The notes below the pieces were generated by a model. That model did no database searches and was not told the DNA's origin. It worked only from the letters and a program-made list of their open reading frames with translations. Both the position numbers and the translations under genes were made by a program. From Symbiodinium natans (Eukaryota; Sar; Dinophyceae; Suessiales; Symbiodiniaceae), in NCBI GenBank assembly GCA_905221605.1, contig CAJNDS010001469.1:167501-229500 (forward strand): a DNA stretch of 62,000 nucleotides, in the 5' to 3' direction. This document shows, piece after piece, positions 19,726 through 28,200 of the stretch. Numbering within the stretch: position 1 is the stretch's first letter; every line of letters starts with the position of its first letter.

Positions 19726-19925
19726 TTAACCCTAAACCCTAAACCCTAAACCCTAAACCCTAAACCCTGAACCCTAAACCACAGAGAGCCCCCTCCCAGA
19801 AAGCTCCCCGACTTCCCCCGCGAAGTTAAGGAAGACACCCACCTTCAGTCGAGTGGTATTCAGGGTAGGTTTTAAGGTGTATTCCTGAGCCAAGAGGTAG
19901 GGATCTCTGGGTTACCGGGCTTATA

Positions 19926-19975
19926 CACAGAGAGCCCAATACCCCCGAATTCAAGACCGCACCTTAAATTTCGCA
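19926..19975. mobile_element. IR-3 element, left part only
   Basis: CAGAGAGCCCAATACCCCC and ACCTTAAATT; the rest is lost. Confidence 0.5.
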
Positions 19976-20008
19976 GTTGCTCTTCATGCAATGGACAAGG
20001 TAGAATTT

Positions 20009-20040
20009 GTGATGTTCACCCCTTACACTAACAGTCCAGC
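20009..20040. mobile_element. IR-4 element, left end only
   Basis: GATGTTCACCCCTTACACTAACAGTCC. Confidence 0.5.
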
Positions 20041-20061
20041 CCAAACATATTCGCCACTAGC

Positions 20062-20170
20062 TTTGGCTGAAGCCCTCAATCGCAAAAGGCGGCTGGACTT
20101 CGATGATGTCGTGGAAGATGGCTTTTGCGCGCGCTACTCCAAAGAGTTTCTGGCTTTTTGGCTTATTCAG
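20062..20170 (+). CDS. Candidate exon ending at a telomere-like donor
   Basis: ALNRKRRLDFDDVVEDGFCA then RYSKEFLAFW, followed by CAGGGTTTAGGG. Acidic/basic mixture typical of a soluble domain. Unrecognised. Confidence 0.4.
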
Positions 20171-20289
20171 GGTTTAGGGTTCAGGGTTCAGGGTTCGGGG
20201 CTTCCTAACTTATCCACTGTACAGACGTAGTATACACTTGCGCCCCGAAAACGCTGCTACACGTCATGTTTGGGTCTTTGATTCCATGG

Positions 20290-20800
20290 CATACTGCGTC
20301 AGGGTCTGGATTTTGCCACTGAGCACCCTCAGTCAGTTCCCAACCCTCCTCCCGAAGATGTCAATCCCTTCAAAACCCTAAACCCTTAACCCTAAACCCT
20401 AAGATGCAGGAGGGAAAAAAAAACCAAAGATGTCCCAAGATGTGGGAGTTTACGCCTAAACAGGCCTCAAATAGTAGGATTCCCTTACCAAGAAGGACCC
20501 CCCCCCCCGCCCCCCCGATAAGGTACCCCAATTTCGTAAACCCCCTATGTCAATCCTTGAGCCTTGAACCCGATTTCTTGTGAGCACCGGGCTGGCTGTA
20601 CCTTGAGGGTTAGGGTTTAGGGTTTAGGGTTCAGGGTTCAGGGTTCAGCTTTCAGGCTTTAGGGTTTAGGGTTTTAGGGTACGCCTAAACCCTGAACCCT
20701 CAACCCTGAGGATGCAGGGTTGAGGGAACAGGTGGAGCGCTTTGGGGCTTCCGAGTTGGACTCGGCAACGGAGGGATCGAAGAAAAAAATCCTACAACTG
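20290..20800 (+). other. Possible exons, CCCTAAA/TTTAGGG degenerate tracts and a C homopolymer
   Basis: 20296-20374 has LDFATEHPQSVPNPPPEDVN in frame; 20498-20515 is C-rich; 20600-20710 holds mixed heptamers; 20711-20807 has EQVERFGASELDSATEGSKK open up to IR-10. Weak evidence for each. Confidence 0.35.
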
Positions 20801-20805
20801 CTGCT

Positions 20806-20902
20806 ATTTGCTTAAGAAGCCCCCCGAAAATAACAGATAATCATCACCATATATTATAAGGAAGAATGTTTTGTTCTTTTTGGGGCTTCTTAAGAAGCAA
20901 AA
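20806..20902. mobile_element. IR-10 element
   Basis: TTTGCTTAAGAAGCCCC to GGGGCTTCTTAAGAAGCAAA, a 17-bp inverted arm. Related copies at 33889, 49484, 57377 and 58433. Confidence 0.8.
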
Positions 20903-20917
20903 AGTAGACAATCAGCC

Positions 20918-21051
20918 AAATCCAGGTCTTCGACAAGCGAGAGGACAGGGTGCTCAGTGCCTTTGTCAGCGAGCTTGCAGCCACTGGGCTACCAGACAGA
21001 GGTTCTTGGAATGTGTGGGTTCAGTGGTTTGGGCGGGTGATGTTGTCTTAG
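20918..21051 (+). CDS. Candidate terminal exon after IR-10
   Basis: Frame IQVFDKREDRVLSAFVSELA then ATGLPDRGSWNVWVQWFGR, to TAG (or a GTGATG donor). The other frames are shorter or less natural. Unrecognised. Confidence 0.45.
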
Positions 21052-21169
21052 AATTTGGGCTTTCTGGGTAAGGGCGGCAAGGATTGAAGTCTGCCAAGCT
21101 AACCCCTCCTCCTCCTCCTCCTCAGTGCATGCCCGAAACCCTAAACCCTAAACCCTAAACATGTGTCAG

Positions 21170-21470
21170 GACGGGGCCCCAACAGGGTTCAGAAACCGTT
21201 GAGCCCGCATCAACTTGCATCAAGCGCATGCGAGGTTCTGCTTGGAGGTTCATGGTACTCATGAACCAATTGTAACTGGACTTAGAACTGTACTTACAGC
21301 CATATTAGGGCACTTAAGGGGCTTTCAAGTGGGCCATAAGCACAGTTATAACTGGTTAACCCTAAACCCTAAACCCTAAACCCTTGAACCTCCAAGTGTG
21401 GCACCCTACAGGCAGTTGCCCGTTAAACCCTCGCATCCTGACATCCTGCAACCAAGCCCGCACACCCTAG
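21170..21470 (+). CDS. Candidate two-exon gene end; intron is an IR-1 element with a telomere insert
   Basis: Exon 21170-21234 (GPQQGSETVEPASTCIKRMR), donor GTTCTG, intron 21235-21411 containing the whole IR-1 element, acceptor CACCCTACAG, exon 21412-21470 (SCPLNPRILTSCNQARTP, TAG). In phase. Unrecognised; a competing frame exists in the second exon. Confidence 0.45.
21241..21396. mobile_element. IR-1 element with CCCTAAA heptamers replacing part of its right arm
   Basis: CTTGGAGGTTCATGGTAC... GGTTA, then about four CCCTAAA units, then TGAACCTCCAAG. Compared with other copies about 10 bp (ATAAGTACCA) is missing exactly where the heptamers sit. Confidence 0.85.
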
Positions 21471-21471
21471 C

Positions 21472-21555
21472 GGGTTTAGGGTTTAGGGTTTAGGGTTTAG
21501 GGTTTAGGGTTTAGGGTTTAGGGTTTAGGGTTTAGGGTTTAGGGTTTAGGGTTTA
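21472..21555 (+). repeat. TTTAGGG array, 12 units
   Basis: Perfect tandem heptamers. Confidence 0.95.
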
Positions 21556-21612
21556 GCCCCAAAGTGTACCAAGTGTGAAAGTCGAAGCCCCTTAATTAGC
21601 ATCCTGTGTCTC

Positions 21613-21720
21613 TGGATGTTCCCCGTTATACTAGCAGCCCTTAATCAGAATTATCGTACCCCCCCCCCCCCCCCGATTCTAATCCTGATTAAGGACTGTT
21701 CGTTTTGAAGGGGGAATCCC
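21613..21720. mobile_element. IR-4 element with central C17
   Basis: GGATGTTCCCCGTTATACTAG to GAAGGGGGAATCC, with C17 where other copies have ACCCCCT. Confidence 0.75.
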
Positions 21721-21805
21721 AACCGGTTTCCCAAAATCCTGATCGCCTGGAACCCCGAACCCCATAAACCCTCAACCCTCAACCCTAAACCCTAAACCCT
21801 AAACC

Positions 21806-21881
21806 GCTCGTTTGAGGCCAAGTGTCGGACGAAGGATGGGAAGGAAGCTGTCCTCCTGGATTTGCGCTTAGCCGGTGATGC
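21806..21881 (+). CDS. Candidate exon
   Basis: RSFEAKCRTKDGKEAVLLDL continuing RLAGDA, between a CCCTAAA tract and a TA microsatellite. RTKDGKE recalls a PAS-type strand, but this is too little to name. Confidence 0.4.
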
Positions 21882-21952
21882 CTGTATATATATATATATA
21901 GGTATATATATATATAGATAGTCATTTATATTTATTTTCACTTGTTTCTGTG

Positions 21953-21992
<40 letters not shown>

Positions 21993-22095
21993 CATATGTA
22001 TTGTACTTGTATGGTTACATATATTACTTGTAGGCACATATTTCTATGATACATATATATATATATAGATATATACATGTATATATATATAGATG
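21880..22095. repeat. TATATA microsatellite block
   Basis: Several long TA runs; minus-strand tyrosine/isoleucine frames here are artefacts. Confidence 0.95.
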
Positions 22096-22099
22096 CACT

Positions 22100-22760
22100 T
22101 GGCGGGCGTTTCGGGTTTCGCTTTTTGCGCCCACGATCAGGACGAATGTTCAAGTCAGTGCCCCGAGGGGTTTGACCACAATGAATTATTGGGGCCTTTG
22201 CTAATTTAAAGAATAGGTTGATGCACAACAGCAAGCCCCCGCAAAGCCGATGTGCATGGGCTTTGGTCAGAGTTTCTGGATTTGCCGGGCTAGCAACGCC
22301 CTAAACCCTAAACCCTAAACCCCTAGGATCAGGTGTTCGTACGAGGGCCTTAGTCCCCCAACTTTGATGCTTCAAGCTGTTTAGAAGGTTAAAGCGGCCC
22401 CAAACCCCAAATGCTAATCCCTCAGAGGGATAGGGTTTAGGGTTAATATTTAGGGTTTGGGGTTTAGGGGCCTATCCCCCTAAAGCCTGAGCCCTAACGC
22501 TCCGAACCCCCGACTCCCTAAACCCAAAGCCCTGAAACCGTTAAACCCCTAACCTTACTAATCCCGCAAAAACTGCTCAAACCCTGCTAACCCTCAACCC
22601 CCAAAACAGCTAACCTCCGAAATCTACTAAGCCTCAAACCCTAAACCCTAGAACCACCTGCGCCCCAAAGGGCCCAGTACCCCTGAATTAAGGAATACAA
22701 AAATCACATGAAGGATCCCTATCAAGTCCAAGGAAACCCTAAACCCTAAACCCTAAACCC
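22100..22760 (+). other. Possible terminal exon, then degenerate CCCTAAA sequence
   Basis: After ACGATCAG (22140) a frame reads DECSSQCPEGFDHNELLGPL to TAA; other frames are also open. 22290-22660 is mostly degenerate C-rich heptamer text. Confidence 0.35.
22667..22733. mobile_element. IR-3 element truncated by CCCTAAA heptamers
   Basis: AGGGCCCAGTACCCCTGAATTAAGG to GGATCCCTATCAAGTCCAAGG, then CCCTAAA repeats replace the right half. Confidence 0.65.
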
Positions 22761-22764
22761 TCAG

Positions 22765-23522
22765 CTTCCACCTGGGGCTTTCAGGGCCCTCAACACCCAG
22801 GTGGCCAAGGAGGTTGCTGCGGCGTTCGGAAGCCTGGATCCCAAAGCCGGCGGCCGAGCAAAGGGTTTGGGGTTTGGGGTTTAGGGTTTGGGGTTTAGGG
22901 TCTGGGGTTTGGGGTTTGGGGTTTGGGTTTAGGGTTTGGGGTTTGGGGTTTAGGGTTTGGGATTTAGGGTTTGGGATTTGGGGTTGGGGGGTGTAGGGTT
23001 ATAGGGTTTTGGGCTTAGGGTTTAGGACTCTCTCTCTCTCTCTCTCTCTCGTTTGGGTTTGAGTTGCGGCTGAGGGGCTCAACAATGACATGAAGTGTCC
23101 CTTGTCCTTGTTGAACACCCAGACGGCCTGGTGCCATATGGGAGGTTATCTAGACCCAGAGTAGGCACTTATTTCCCTTTTATTGGGGTTTTTGTTTCCT
23201 TCAAGGGCCTTATGGCACCCTTTTATTTCTAACTAAGTTACTGTAGAGCCTAGTGATTCTGAAGGTCCTTGAAAGGGATGGAGCATTAACAGGAGAGTTT
23301 ACTGAACATGGAATTGCCTACCTTGAGATCAGCAGCTCACATCCCGAAAGTGCCCAATGCCCCTTAACTACGGAAGATGCCTCAAATCAGATTTCAGGAT
23401 CCCCATATCAACTAAACCCTACACCCTGCATGGTATATTCCTTAATGAAATGGAACGCAGCGCGACCCTTGGCTTCACGCTGTGTTCGGGAACAGACCCT
23501 GCAAACCCCTACATTGGGGTAG
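22765..23522 (+). CDS. Candidate four-exon gene; introns made of telomere-like, IR-16 and IR-3 sequence
   Basis: Exons 22765-22864 (AFRALNTQVAKEVAAAFGSL), 23064-23144 (AEGLNNDMKCPLSLLNTQTA), 23254-23348 (VILKVLERDGALTGEFTEHG) and 23461-23522 (TAG). All introns are GT-AG and all phases agree. Intron 1 (22865-23063) is GTTTGGGG variant repeats, then a CT tract and GAG acceptor; intron 3 (23349-23460) is an IR-3 element with heptamers inside. Helical first exon. No family recognised. Confidence 0.55.
22862..23028 (+). repeat. GGGTTTGG/GGGTTTAG variant array
   Basis: About 20 units in which TTTGGGG dominates over TTTAGGG, followed by a CT microsatellite (23029-23050). Confidence 0.95.
23346..23447. 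mobile_element. IR-3 element with short CCCTAAA insert
   Basis: CCCGAAAGTGCCCAATGCCCCTT to GTATATTCCTTAATGAA, with CTAAACCCTACACCCTG (23412-23428) in the middle. Confidence 0.6.
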
Positions 23523-23605
23523 TTCTCTGATTTCCCTTTTGTGGTCCTTTATATAGCCATACTATAAGGGGAATCCACAAAGGAACCCTAATCTAGATAA
23601 CTACC
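23515..23605. mobile_element. IR-16 element
   Basis: GGGGTAGTTCTCTGATTTCCC with AATCTAGATAACTACCC at the other end; relatives at 23145-23230 and about 50126-50292 share TTATCTAGAC and its inverse. Confidence 0.5.
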
Positions 23606-23680
23606 CGAATCCTGTCGGATTTTGTGAAAGCTGCAAGGGCAAGCTGTGAGGATCACAGGGACGGATTTGCCCTCCTTTAG

Positions 23681-23871
23681 GCTTCCACCGGACCCCTCAA
23701 CACCCTATCCGCGAAACCTTGAACTTCGACCTTAAGAACCCGAAACCTGCTTGTCGCAGGCAACCTAAGAATCCTAAAAGCGGTGTGCGGCATCCGCCTG
23801 CAAAAAACATGGTCGGCTTTGGGTTCTTGAGGTCTTTCAGTACCCTAAACCTCAAGGTCCCAGCTTTACAG
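23681..23871 (+). CDS. Candidate internal exon, 63 codons open
   Basis: Acceptor GATTTGCCCTCCTTTAG, open frame with PIRETLNFDLKNPKPACRRQ and later GFGFLRSFSTLNLKVPALQ, donor CAG|GTCTAG. An open span of this length bounded by both splice sites is better than most here. Basic, proline-rich product; unrecognised. Confidence 0.55.
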
Positions 23872-24129
23872 GTCTAGACATGTCTAGACCCAAGTAAGAC
23901 CCCCCAAAAACACTCCGAAATCCCATCCTCAGCGGGCTTGGGGTTTAGGGTCAGACTTACAGTTCGCCAACAGTTGAACTTTAAAGCTTTTGGGTTTCCT
24001 TGTGTACTAGGAATAATGAAGTTAAACCTTTTGTTCCCTTGGGTATTAGATCAGTAAGCGAAAAGGTCCCTAAACGAGACCTCACCATCTCTGAGCGGAA
24101 CCCTAAACCCTAAACCCTAAACCCTGGAG

Positions 24130-24207
24130 GTCGCGGCGATCTGGCAACGGAGGATCAACGAGCTCGCCATTCCGGTGGCTTCTCCACATTGCCTGAAGAG
24201 GGCGTAA
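24130..24207 (+). CDS. Candidate terminal exon after a CCCTAAA tract
   Basis: VAAIWQRRINELAIPVASPH then CLKRA and TAA. Acceptor would be CTGGAG. Unrecognised. Confidence 0.4.
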   Translation, partial: VAAIWQRRINELAIPVASPHCLKRA

Positions 24208-24366
24208 TTTCACTCTACGTTAATAAACTGTCTCTTCCAAGCCTATGGAAACATAGAATTAGGATGCATGCATCTATTCATGCATATGCGTGCTGGAGTC
24301 CTGTGTATCCTAAGCCCTCTTATACCCCAAAACCTCAGGTACCGTAAATCCACTTTTGGTGCTTCA

Positions 24367-24422
24367 ACTAAACCCTAAACCCTAAACCCTAAACCCTAAA
24401 CCCTAAACCCTAAACCCTAAAG
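24367..24422 (-). repeat. CCCTAAA array, eight units
   Basis: Perfect tandem heptamers. Confidence 0.95.
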
Positions 24423-25020
24423 CGGCTTCAACCCCCTTGATTTCGGCTCGAGGGGCCCTGGTCAAATAGCGGCCTTGAGATGGAGACTTGTTATAGACTT
24501 AGGGTTTGGGGGGTTTAGGGTTTAGGGTTGGTTTCGTCGCCTGCTCAGGTTTGGGTTACTTGGAGGGTTTAGGGTTTAGGGTGGAGACTGCCCTTCTGTA
24601 GCATGAATCATGAAGTCAGTCTTGGAGTGTTAGACTCGTTTGAGGTTCAGGGTTTAGGGATTGGGGTTTGCGGTTTAGGGTCCAGGGTTTAGGGCTTTGG
24701 GTTTCGGGTTTCGACCCTGAGCATCCAAACATACCGGCCCAGCCTACATTGCATGCAAGACCTCGCGTTGTGACTTTGCTGGCCATCTGATCTGATTTCG
24801 AGCCCTGGTCTCGGGCAAAAAGTCCAATGGCTTCCGGCGGTTAGAGCTACATAGGGTTTAGGGTGTAGGGTTTGGGGTTTAGGGTTTGGGGTTTAGGGTT
24901 TAGGGCTTGGGGTTTAGGGTTTGGGGTCGTGTGTCTATGTGTAAGTTTGCTGGAGCCACCTCCTTCGACTCCCCTCCCACCTGACCATTGGAAGCGTCAC
25001 GGCCGCAACGGGTTTAAACA
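24423..25020 (+). other. Short open islands between G-rich heptamer tracts
   Basis: 24423-24495 (FNPLDFGSRGPGQIAALRWR), 24708-24788 (FDPEHPNIPAQPTLHARPRV) and 24952-25010 (EPPPSTPLPPDHWKRHGRNG, donor GTTTAA) are each open in one frame and flanked by TTTAGGG tracts. Possible exons, each weak alone. Confidence 0.35.
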
Positions 25021-25099
25021 CTTTTAAGCAAGCTATTGTTGCCAGAACCCCGGCACTGTCCCCTAAACCCTAAAGACACGAGACCCTAAGTGACTTAAG

Positions 25100-25201
25100 T
25101 CCGTTCCTGAACGCCAGACTGCGCAGGTGGGCAACGCGCTGCACATTGGCAAGTTGTTCCTTGGCTTAGGGATACGTGGGAGTATAGTTTTTAATTATGA
25201 G
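25100..25201 (+). CDS. Candidate phase-0 exon with GTACTG donor
   Basis: After ACTTAAG: SVPERQTAQVGNALHIGKLF, then LGLGIRGSIVFNYE, donor GTACTG. Thirty-four whole codons. Contains a hydrophobic stretch. Unrecognised. Confidence 0.45.
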
Positions 25202-25291
25202 GTACTGTAATTCCTAAGAAACAGCAAAAACTAGAGTTGTTGCTAGGGTTCCAAGTTCAGTATAGTGGCACCGTTGTGTCTTTGTTTAATT

Positions 25292-25378
25292 TCCGGGTCT
25301 TCTGGGCCTCATCCGTGGTCTGAGGCCGTGCAGGAGCTAGACGTCACAGGGTTTTCTCACGGGACGTGGTCGAACTAA
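25292..25378 (+). CDS. Candidate terminal exon
   Basis: SGSSGPHPWSEAVQELDVTG then FSHGTWSN and TAA. GCAG before GAGCTA offers an alternative acceptor. Confidence 0.35.
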   Translation, partial: SGSSGPHPWSEAVQELDVTGFSHGTWSN

Positions 25379-25429
25379 GCAATGGGCACTTGTTGGTCTC
25401 TAAACCCTAAGCCCTAAACCCTAAACCCT

Positions 25430-25680
25430 AAACTACCACCCAACGCACGGTCCATCATGTGGATCATCCCAGACCCCTGGGATGATCTAAGAAGGAGAGA
25501 CCCCTTCAAAGGTTCCAAACATGGCCCAAGAGTAGTGTAGATCCCCTTACGGGTGCCAAAAAATGGCCCGATAGTCGTGTAGATCCAAGGGTTCCTAAAA
25601 AATGTCCAAAAGTACCCTAAACCCTAAACCCTAAACCCTAAACCCTAAACTTTTTTTTTTTTTGGGGGGGGGGGGGGGTT
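25430..25680. other. IR-17 sequence, CCCTAAA array and T12/G15 run
   Basis: Direct repeats of GGTTCC(A/T)AA...ATGGCCCAAGAGTAGTGTAGATCC style text; related to 43940-44030. The array at 25614-25650 runs into T12 and G15. Confidence 0.5.
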
Positions 25681-25702
25681 CTGCTTTTTTGGATGCTTCC
25701 AG

Positions 25703-25781
25703 GGGGTCTGGGCATGTCGCAGAGCTGAGGATGCGCCAGGCCTCGGCCTCAGACGCCGATCCCTTCATCTTGCGACCTTGT
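25703..25781 (+). CDS. Candidate exon ending at GTTTAGGG
   Basis: Acceptor TTGGATGCTTCCAG; frame VWACRRAEDAPGLGLRRRSL then HLATL and GTTTAGGG. Unrecognised. Confidence 0.4.
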
Positions 25782-25884
25782 TTAGGGTTTAGGGTTAGGG
25801 TTTAGGGTTTAGGGTTTAGGGTTAGGGTTTAGGGTTTAGGGTTTAGGGTTTAGGGTTAGGGTTTAGGGCGAGTTTAGGGTTTAG
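25780..25884 (+). repeat. TTTAGGG array with interspersed TTAGGG hexamers
   Basis: At least four hexamers among heptamers, unlike the other arrays. Confidence 0.95.
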
Positions 25885-25967
25885 GTACCAATGTCCTTAG
25901 TGAAGAGGGACGAAGCTACCATCTTCGTATCCGCGTAACATCTCCATTTTTTCTGAGGGAAGCCTAG
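25885..25967 (+). CDS. Candidate terminal exon with telomere-unit acceptor
   Basis: The preceding GGGTTTAG would be the acceptor; frame NVLSEEGRSYHLRIRVTSPF, then FLREA and TAG. With the exon at 25703 this would make a whole intron from heptamers. Confidence 0.45.
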
Positions 25968-26055
25968 TTTACTTCCCTAAGCCCGAGTCACTGGGATGAT
26001 TTCCTAGAGCAATCTAGGTGAGGTACATGTGCACTTGTTAAGGTACAAGGCTGTT

Positions 26056-26182
26056 CTACAAGGAGGGCCCCCCCTCGTTGTAAGTAGAGTTATAAGGACC
26101 CTAATTTGGGTGATAAGGATCCTAAACTAGGTTATAAGTCCCTCAACTATGGTTATTATAGTAGGGGCGCCCCTCCTTGTAG
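26056..26182. mobile_element. IR-5 element, full length
   Basis: CTACAAGGAGGGCCCCCC to GGGCGCCCCTCCTTGTAG; inner GTTGTAAGTAGAGTTATAAG with its inverse. Confidence 0.85.
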
Positions 26183-26202
26183 GCTTGCTTTGTCCATTTT
26201 AG

Positions 26203-26288
26203 GGAGTCGCTGTTGCAAGGTGACCCTTTGTAAAAAGCAGAGCGCAAGGGGCGGTAGAAAGGGGATTCATTCCGTTTGTACCCAATGA
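26203..26288 (+). CDS. Candidate basic terminal exon after IR-5
   Basis: Acceptor TTGCTTTGTCCATTTTAG 18 bp after the IR-5 end; SRCCKVTLCKKQSARGGRKG, then TGA. Unrecognised. Confidence 0.45.
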
Positions 26289-26416
26289 TGAACTCTAGTA
26301 TTTTCCTACAGGTCTTCCAGCTTAATTACTCTGGGCCAAAGTAGGGTTTAGGGTTAGGGTTTAGGGTTTTGGGTTTAGGGTTCAGGGTTTAGGGTTTAGG
26401 GTTTCCTTGTCCTCAG

Positions 26417-26534
26417 AGAAGCCTTCGCGCGCTCCTTACTGAGGCGAGCTTTTCTGGGGCCGGGATGTGTCGCCACCGGAGCCTTCTCTTCAAGTACCTC
26501 ATGGGCCAGTTGAAGGCCCAGTGTGCAAACCTTA
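26417..26534 (+). CDS. Candidate internal exon with strong acceptor
   Basis: TTTCCTTGTCCTCAG, then SLRALLTEASFSGAGMCRHR and LLFKYLMGQLKAQCANL, 39 codons open. The intron upstream ends in heptamers. Helical and amphipathic; unrecognised. Downstream boundary unclear because it meets C-rich heptamers without a GT. Confidence 0.5.
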
Positions 26535-26639
26535 AGCCTAAACCCTCGCCCTAAACCCTAAACCCTAAACTCTAAACTCTAAACCCTAAACTCTAAACCC
26601 TACACTGTAGGTCCGAAAAGGGTTTAGGGTTTCAGGCTC

Positions 26640-26700
26640 CGGCTGGTGAAGCTTTCAGAGCCGCCCCCCCCCCCCCCCCCCCCCCCCACGCTTTTCCCCT
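26640..26700. repeat. C25 homopolymer
   Basis: About 25 consecutive C at 26663-26687, next to the damaged left end of an IR-1 element. Confidence 0.9.
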
Positions 26701-26707
26701 AAGTGCA

Positions 26708-26818
26708 CCCAGTAACCAATTATATAACTGTACTTGTAACCATGTTAGGGCACTTAAGGGGCGCATAAGTGGGTTAACAGTACAGTTATAATTAGTACCA
26801 TGGTACCATGAACCTCCA
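26708..26818. mobile_element. IR-1 element, left end lost at the C tract
   Basis: CAGTAACCAATTATATAAC to GGTACCATGAACCTCC. Confidence 0.7.
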
Positions 26819-26859
26819 GGTATAGCTCGCCTTCCGGACGGTTTATCGGCTTAGGGTTC

Positions 26860-27030
26860 AGGCCTCTTGGTGACTTTTTTCGGGTTCGGGTTATTGCGGT
26901 GGTCTGGTGCTCTCTGATCCTACGCCGCCCAACAGTGGCGTTTGGGGTAGTTTAGTGTTTGCAGAGTGAGAGCCAGGCTCCACAAGTTTGCACTATGAGA
27001 GCAGCTCTGCTGCCGAGGGTTGTACGCTGA
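26860..27030 (+). other. Two open islands
   Basis: 26868-26954 has a hydrophobic frame (FFRVRVIAVVWCSLILRRPT); 26968-27030 has SQAPQVCTMRAALLPRVVR to TGA. No clear splice sites. Confidence 0.3.
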
Positions 27031-27168
27031 AAGTCTTAAGTGCATGGAATAGGGTTACGCGCTTAAGTAAGCAGTTCGTTTCAAGCTACAATACCTCGAC
27101 TGCTGACCACAAACAGATGCACGGCAGACTTCCACCACTTGCTGATGACCTTTAACGCTTCCCTGCAG

Positions 27169-27254
27169 AGGTAGCAAAGTGCGCAGCCCTCACTGGCGTG
27201 ATTGTGCCGCCTGATGTAACCAACGTTGCTTGGCTACAAGTCGCCTTGGATTGA
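27169..27254 (+). CDS. Candidate terminal exon with strong acceptor
   Basis: AACGCTTCCCTGCAG, then VAKCAALTGVIVPPDVTNVA and WLQVALD, TGA. Unrecognised. Confidence 0.5.
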
Positions 27255-27426
27255 AGGGACATGGAGGTGGGGGCACCTGGAACTAACAGTTGCGGCCCCA
27301 AATCCCAAAACTTTGGGATTGACGCTGCAGGGGCTTCGCTGCGACTTTGAGGGGTGTTTGGGAAACAGCTTGGTTCCTGTAAGAGACTCTACGAAATGCT
27401 TGTCAGAACTGAGGCTTGAGTTTCAG
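27226..27426 (+). CDS. Candidate exon, overlapping frame, GTAAAA donor
   Basis: Sixty-seven open codons: LELTVAAPNPKTLGLTLQGL, later NSLVPVRDSTKCLSELRLEF, then CAG|GTAAAA. A start inside (after GACGCTGCAG) is possible and would avoid overlapping the exon at 27169. Unrecognised. Confidence 0.45.
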
Positions 27427-27456
27427 GTAAAAGTGATCGAGGGGGTGTAAAACCTC

Positions 27457-27711
27457 ATGACCTCCCTAAACCCTCGAAGCCGTTTCCTCCGACCAGTGCA
27501 GCAGAGGTCGCGCGATTTCGTAAGGAGAACGGCTTTGCCGACCACGCCTGGCACCGTGGCAAGAACTAAACGTCCCTACTGGCAACTGCTGCTCAAATTG
27601 TGCCAGTTCTCAAGCAATGCCCCATACGGCAGCAGCGCAACAAGCAAGAACAGAGCCTACCTTGAAAGTTGTGGGTTTACGAAAATAAGGGATACCTTAT
27701 TGGGATCCTGA
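27457..27711 (+). CDS. Candidate coding region with two long open frames
   Basis: One frame is open for 84 codons (RPVQQRSRDFVRRTALPTTP). A second reads EVARFRKENGFADHAWHRGK, meets TAA at 27567 and continues open (TAAQIVPVLKQCPIRQQRNK). I cannot choose between them. Confidence 0.35.
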   Translation: MTSLNPRSRFLRPVQQRSRDFVRRTALPTTPGTVARTKRPYWQLLLKLCQFSSNAPYGSSATSKNRAYLESCGFTKIRDTLLGS

Positions 27712-27770
27712 TTATAAGGGATCCTATTATTTAAGGGACTATATGAGGGGGTCCCTCATTTTCGTAAAGC
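27676..27770. mobile_element. Inverted-repeat element
   Basis: GGGTTTACGAAAATAAGGGA against GGGTCCCTCATTTTCGTAAAGCCCC. Confidence 0.55.
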
Positions 27771-28105
27771 CCCAATTCATAGCCTGTTGATAACCTTGCC
27801 TTGCACATATTCTTCCTGGAGTCAGGTGTCGCAGTGCACGACTTACACCTCTACTCTACCTCTCGCAGTTCCTTATAGGGGCTACCCAACGCCAAAGATA
27901 TGGTCAGTCTAGTAAAAAATTGATACACTAGTTAAGCCAAACAGAAAACCTTAAATCCTACACCCACAAGCCAGAAAAGGGGAGCCGTTCCAGGTAGGCC
28001 CCTAAACCCTAAACCCTAAACCCTAAACCCCATGACTCAAAGGGCAGAGGCCTCCTCGTTTAGGGTTTAGGGTTTGTGGAGTTTACAGGGTTCTTAGCTC
28101 TAAGG

Positions 28106-28200
28106 GAGGGTTTAGGGTTTAGGGTTTAGGGTTTAGGGTTTAGGGTTTAGGGTTTAGGGTTTAGGGTTTAGGGTTTAGGGTTTAGGGTTTAGGGTTTAGA
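28106..28200 (+). repeat. TTTAGGG array, 13 units
   Basis: Perfect tandem heptamers. Confidence 0.95.
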
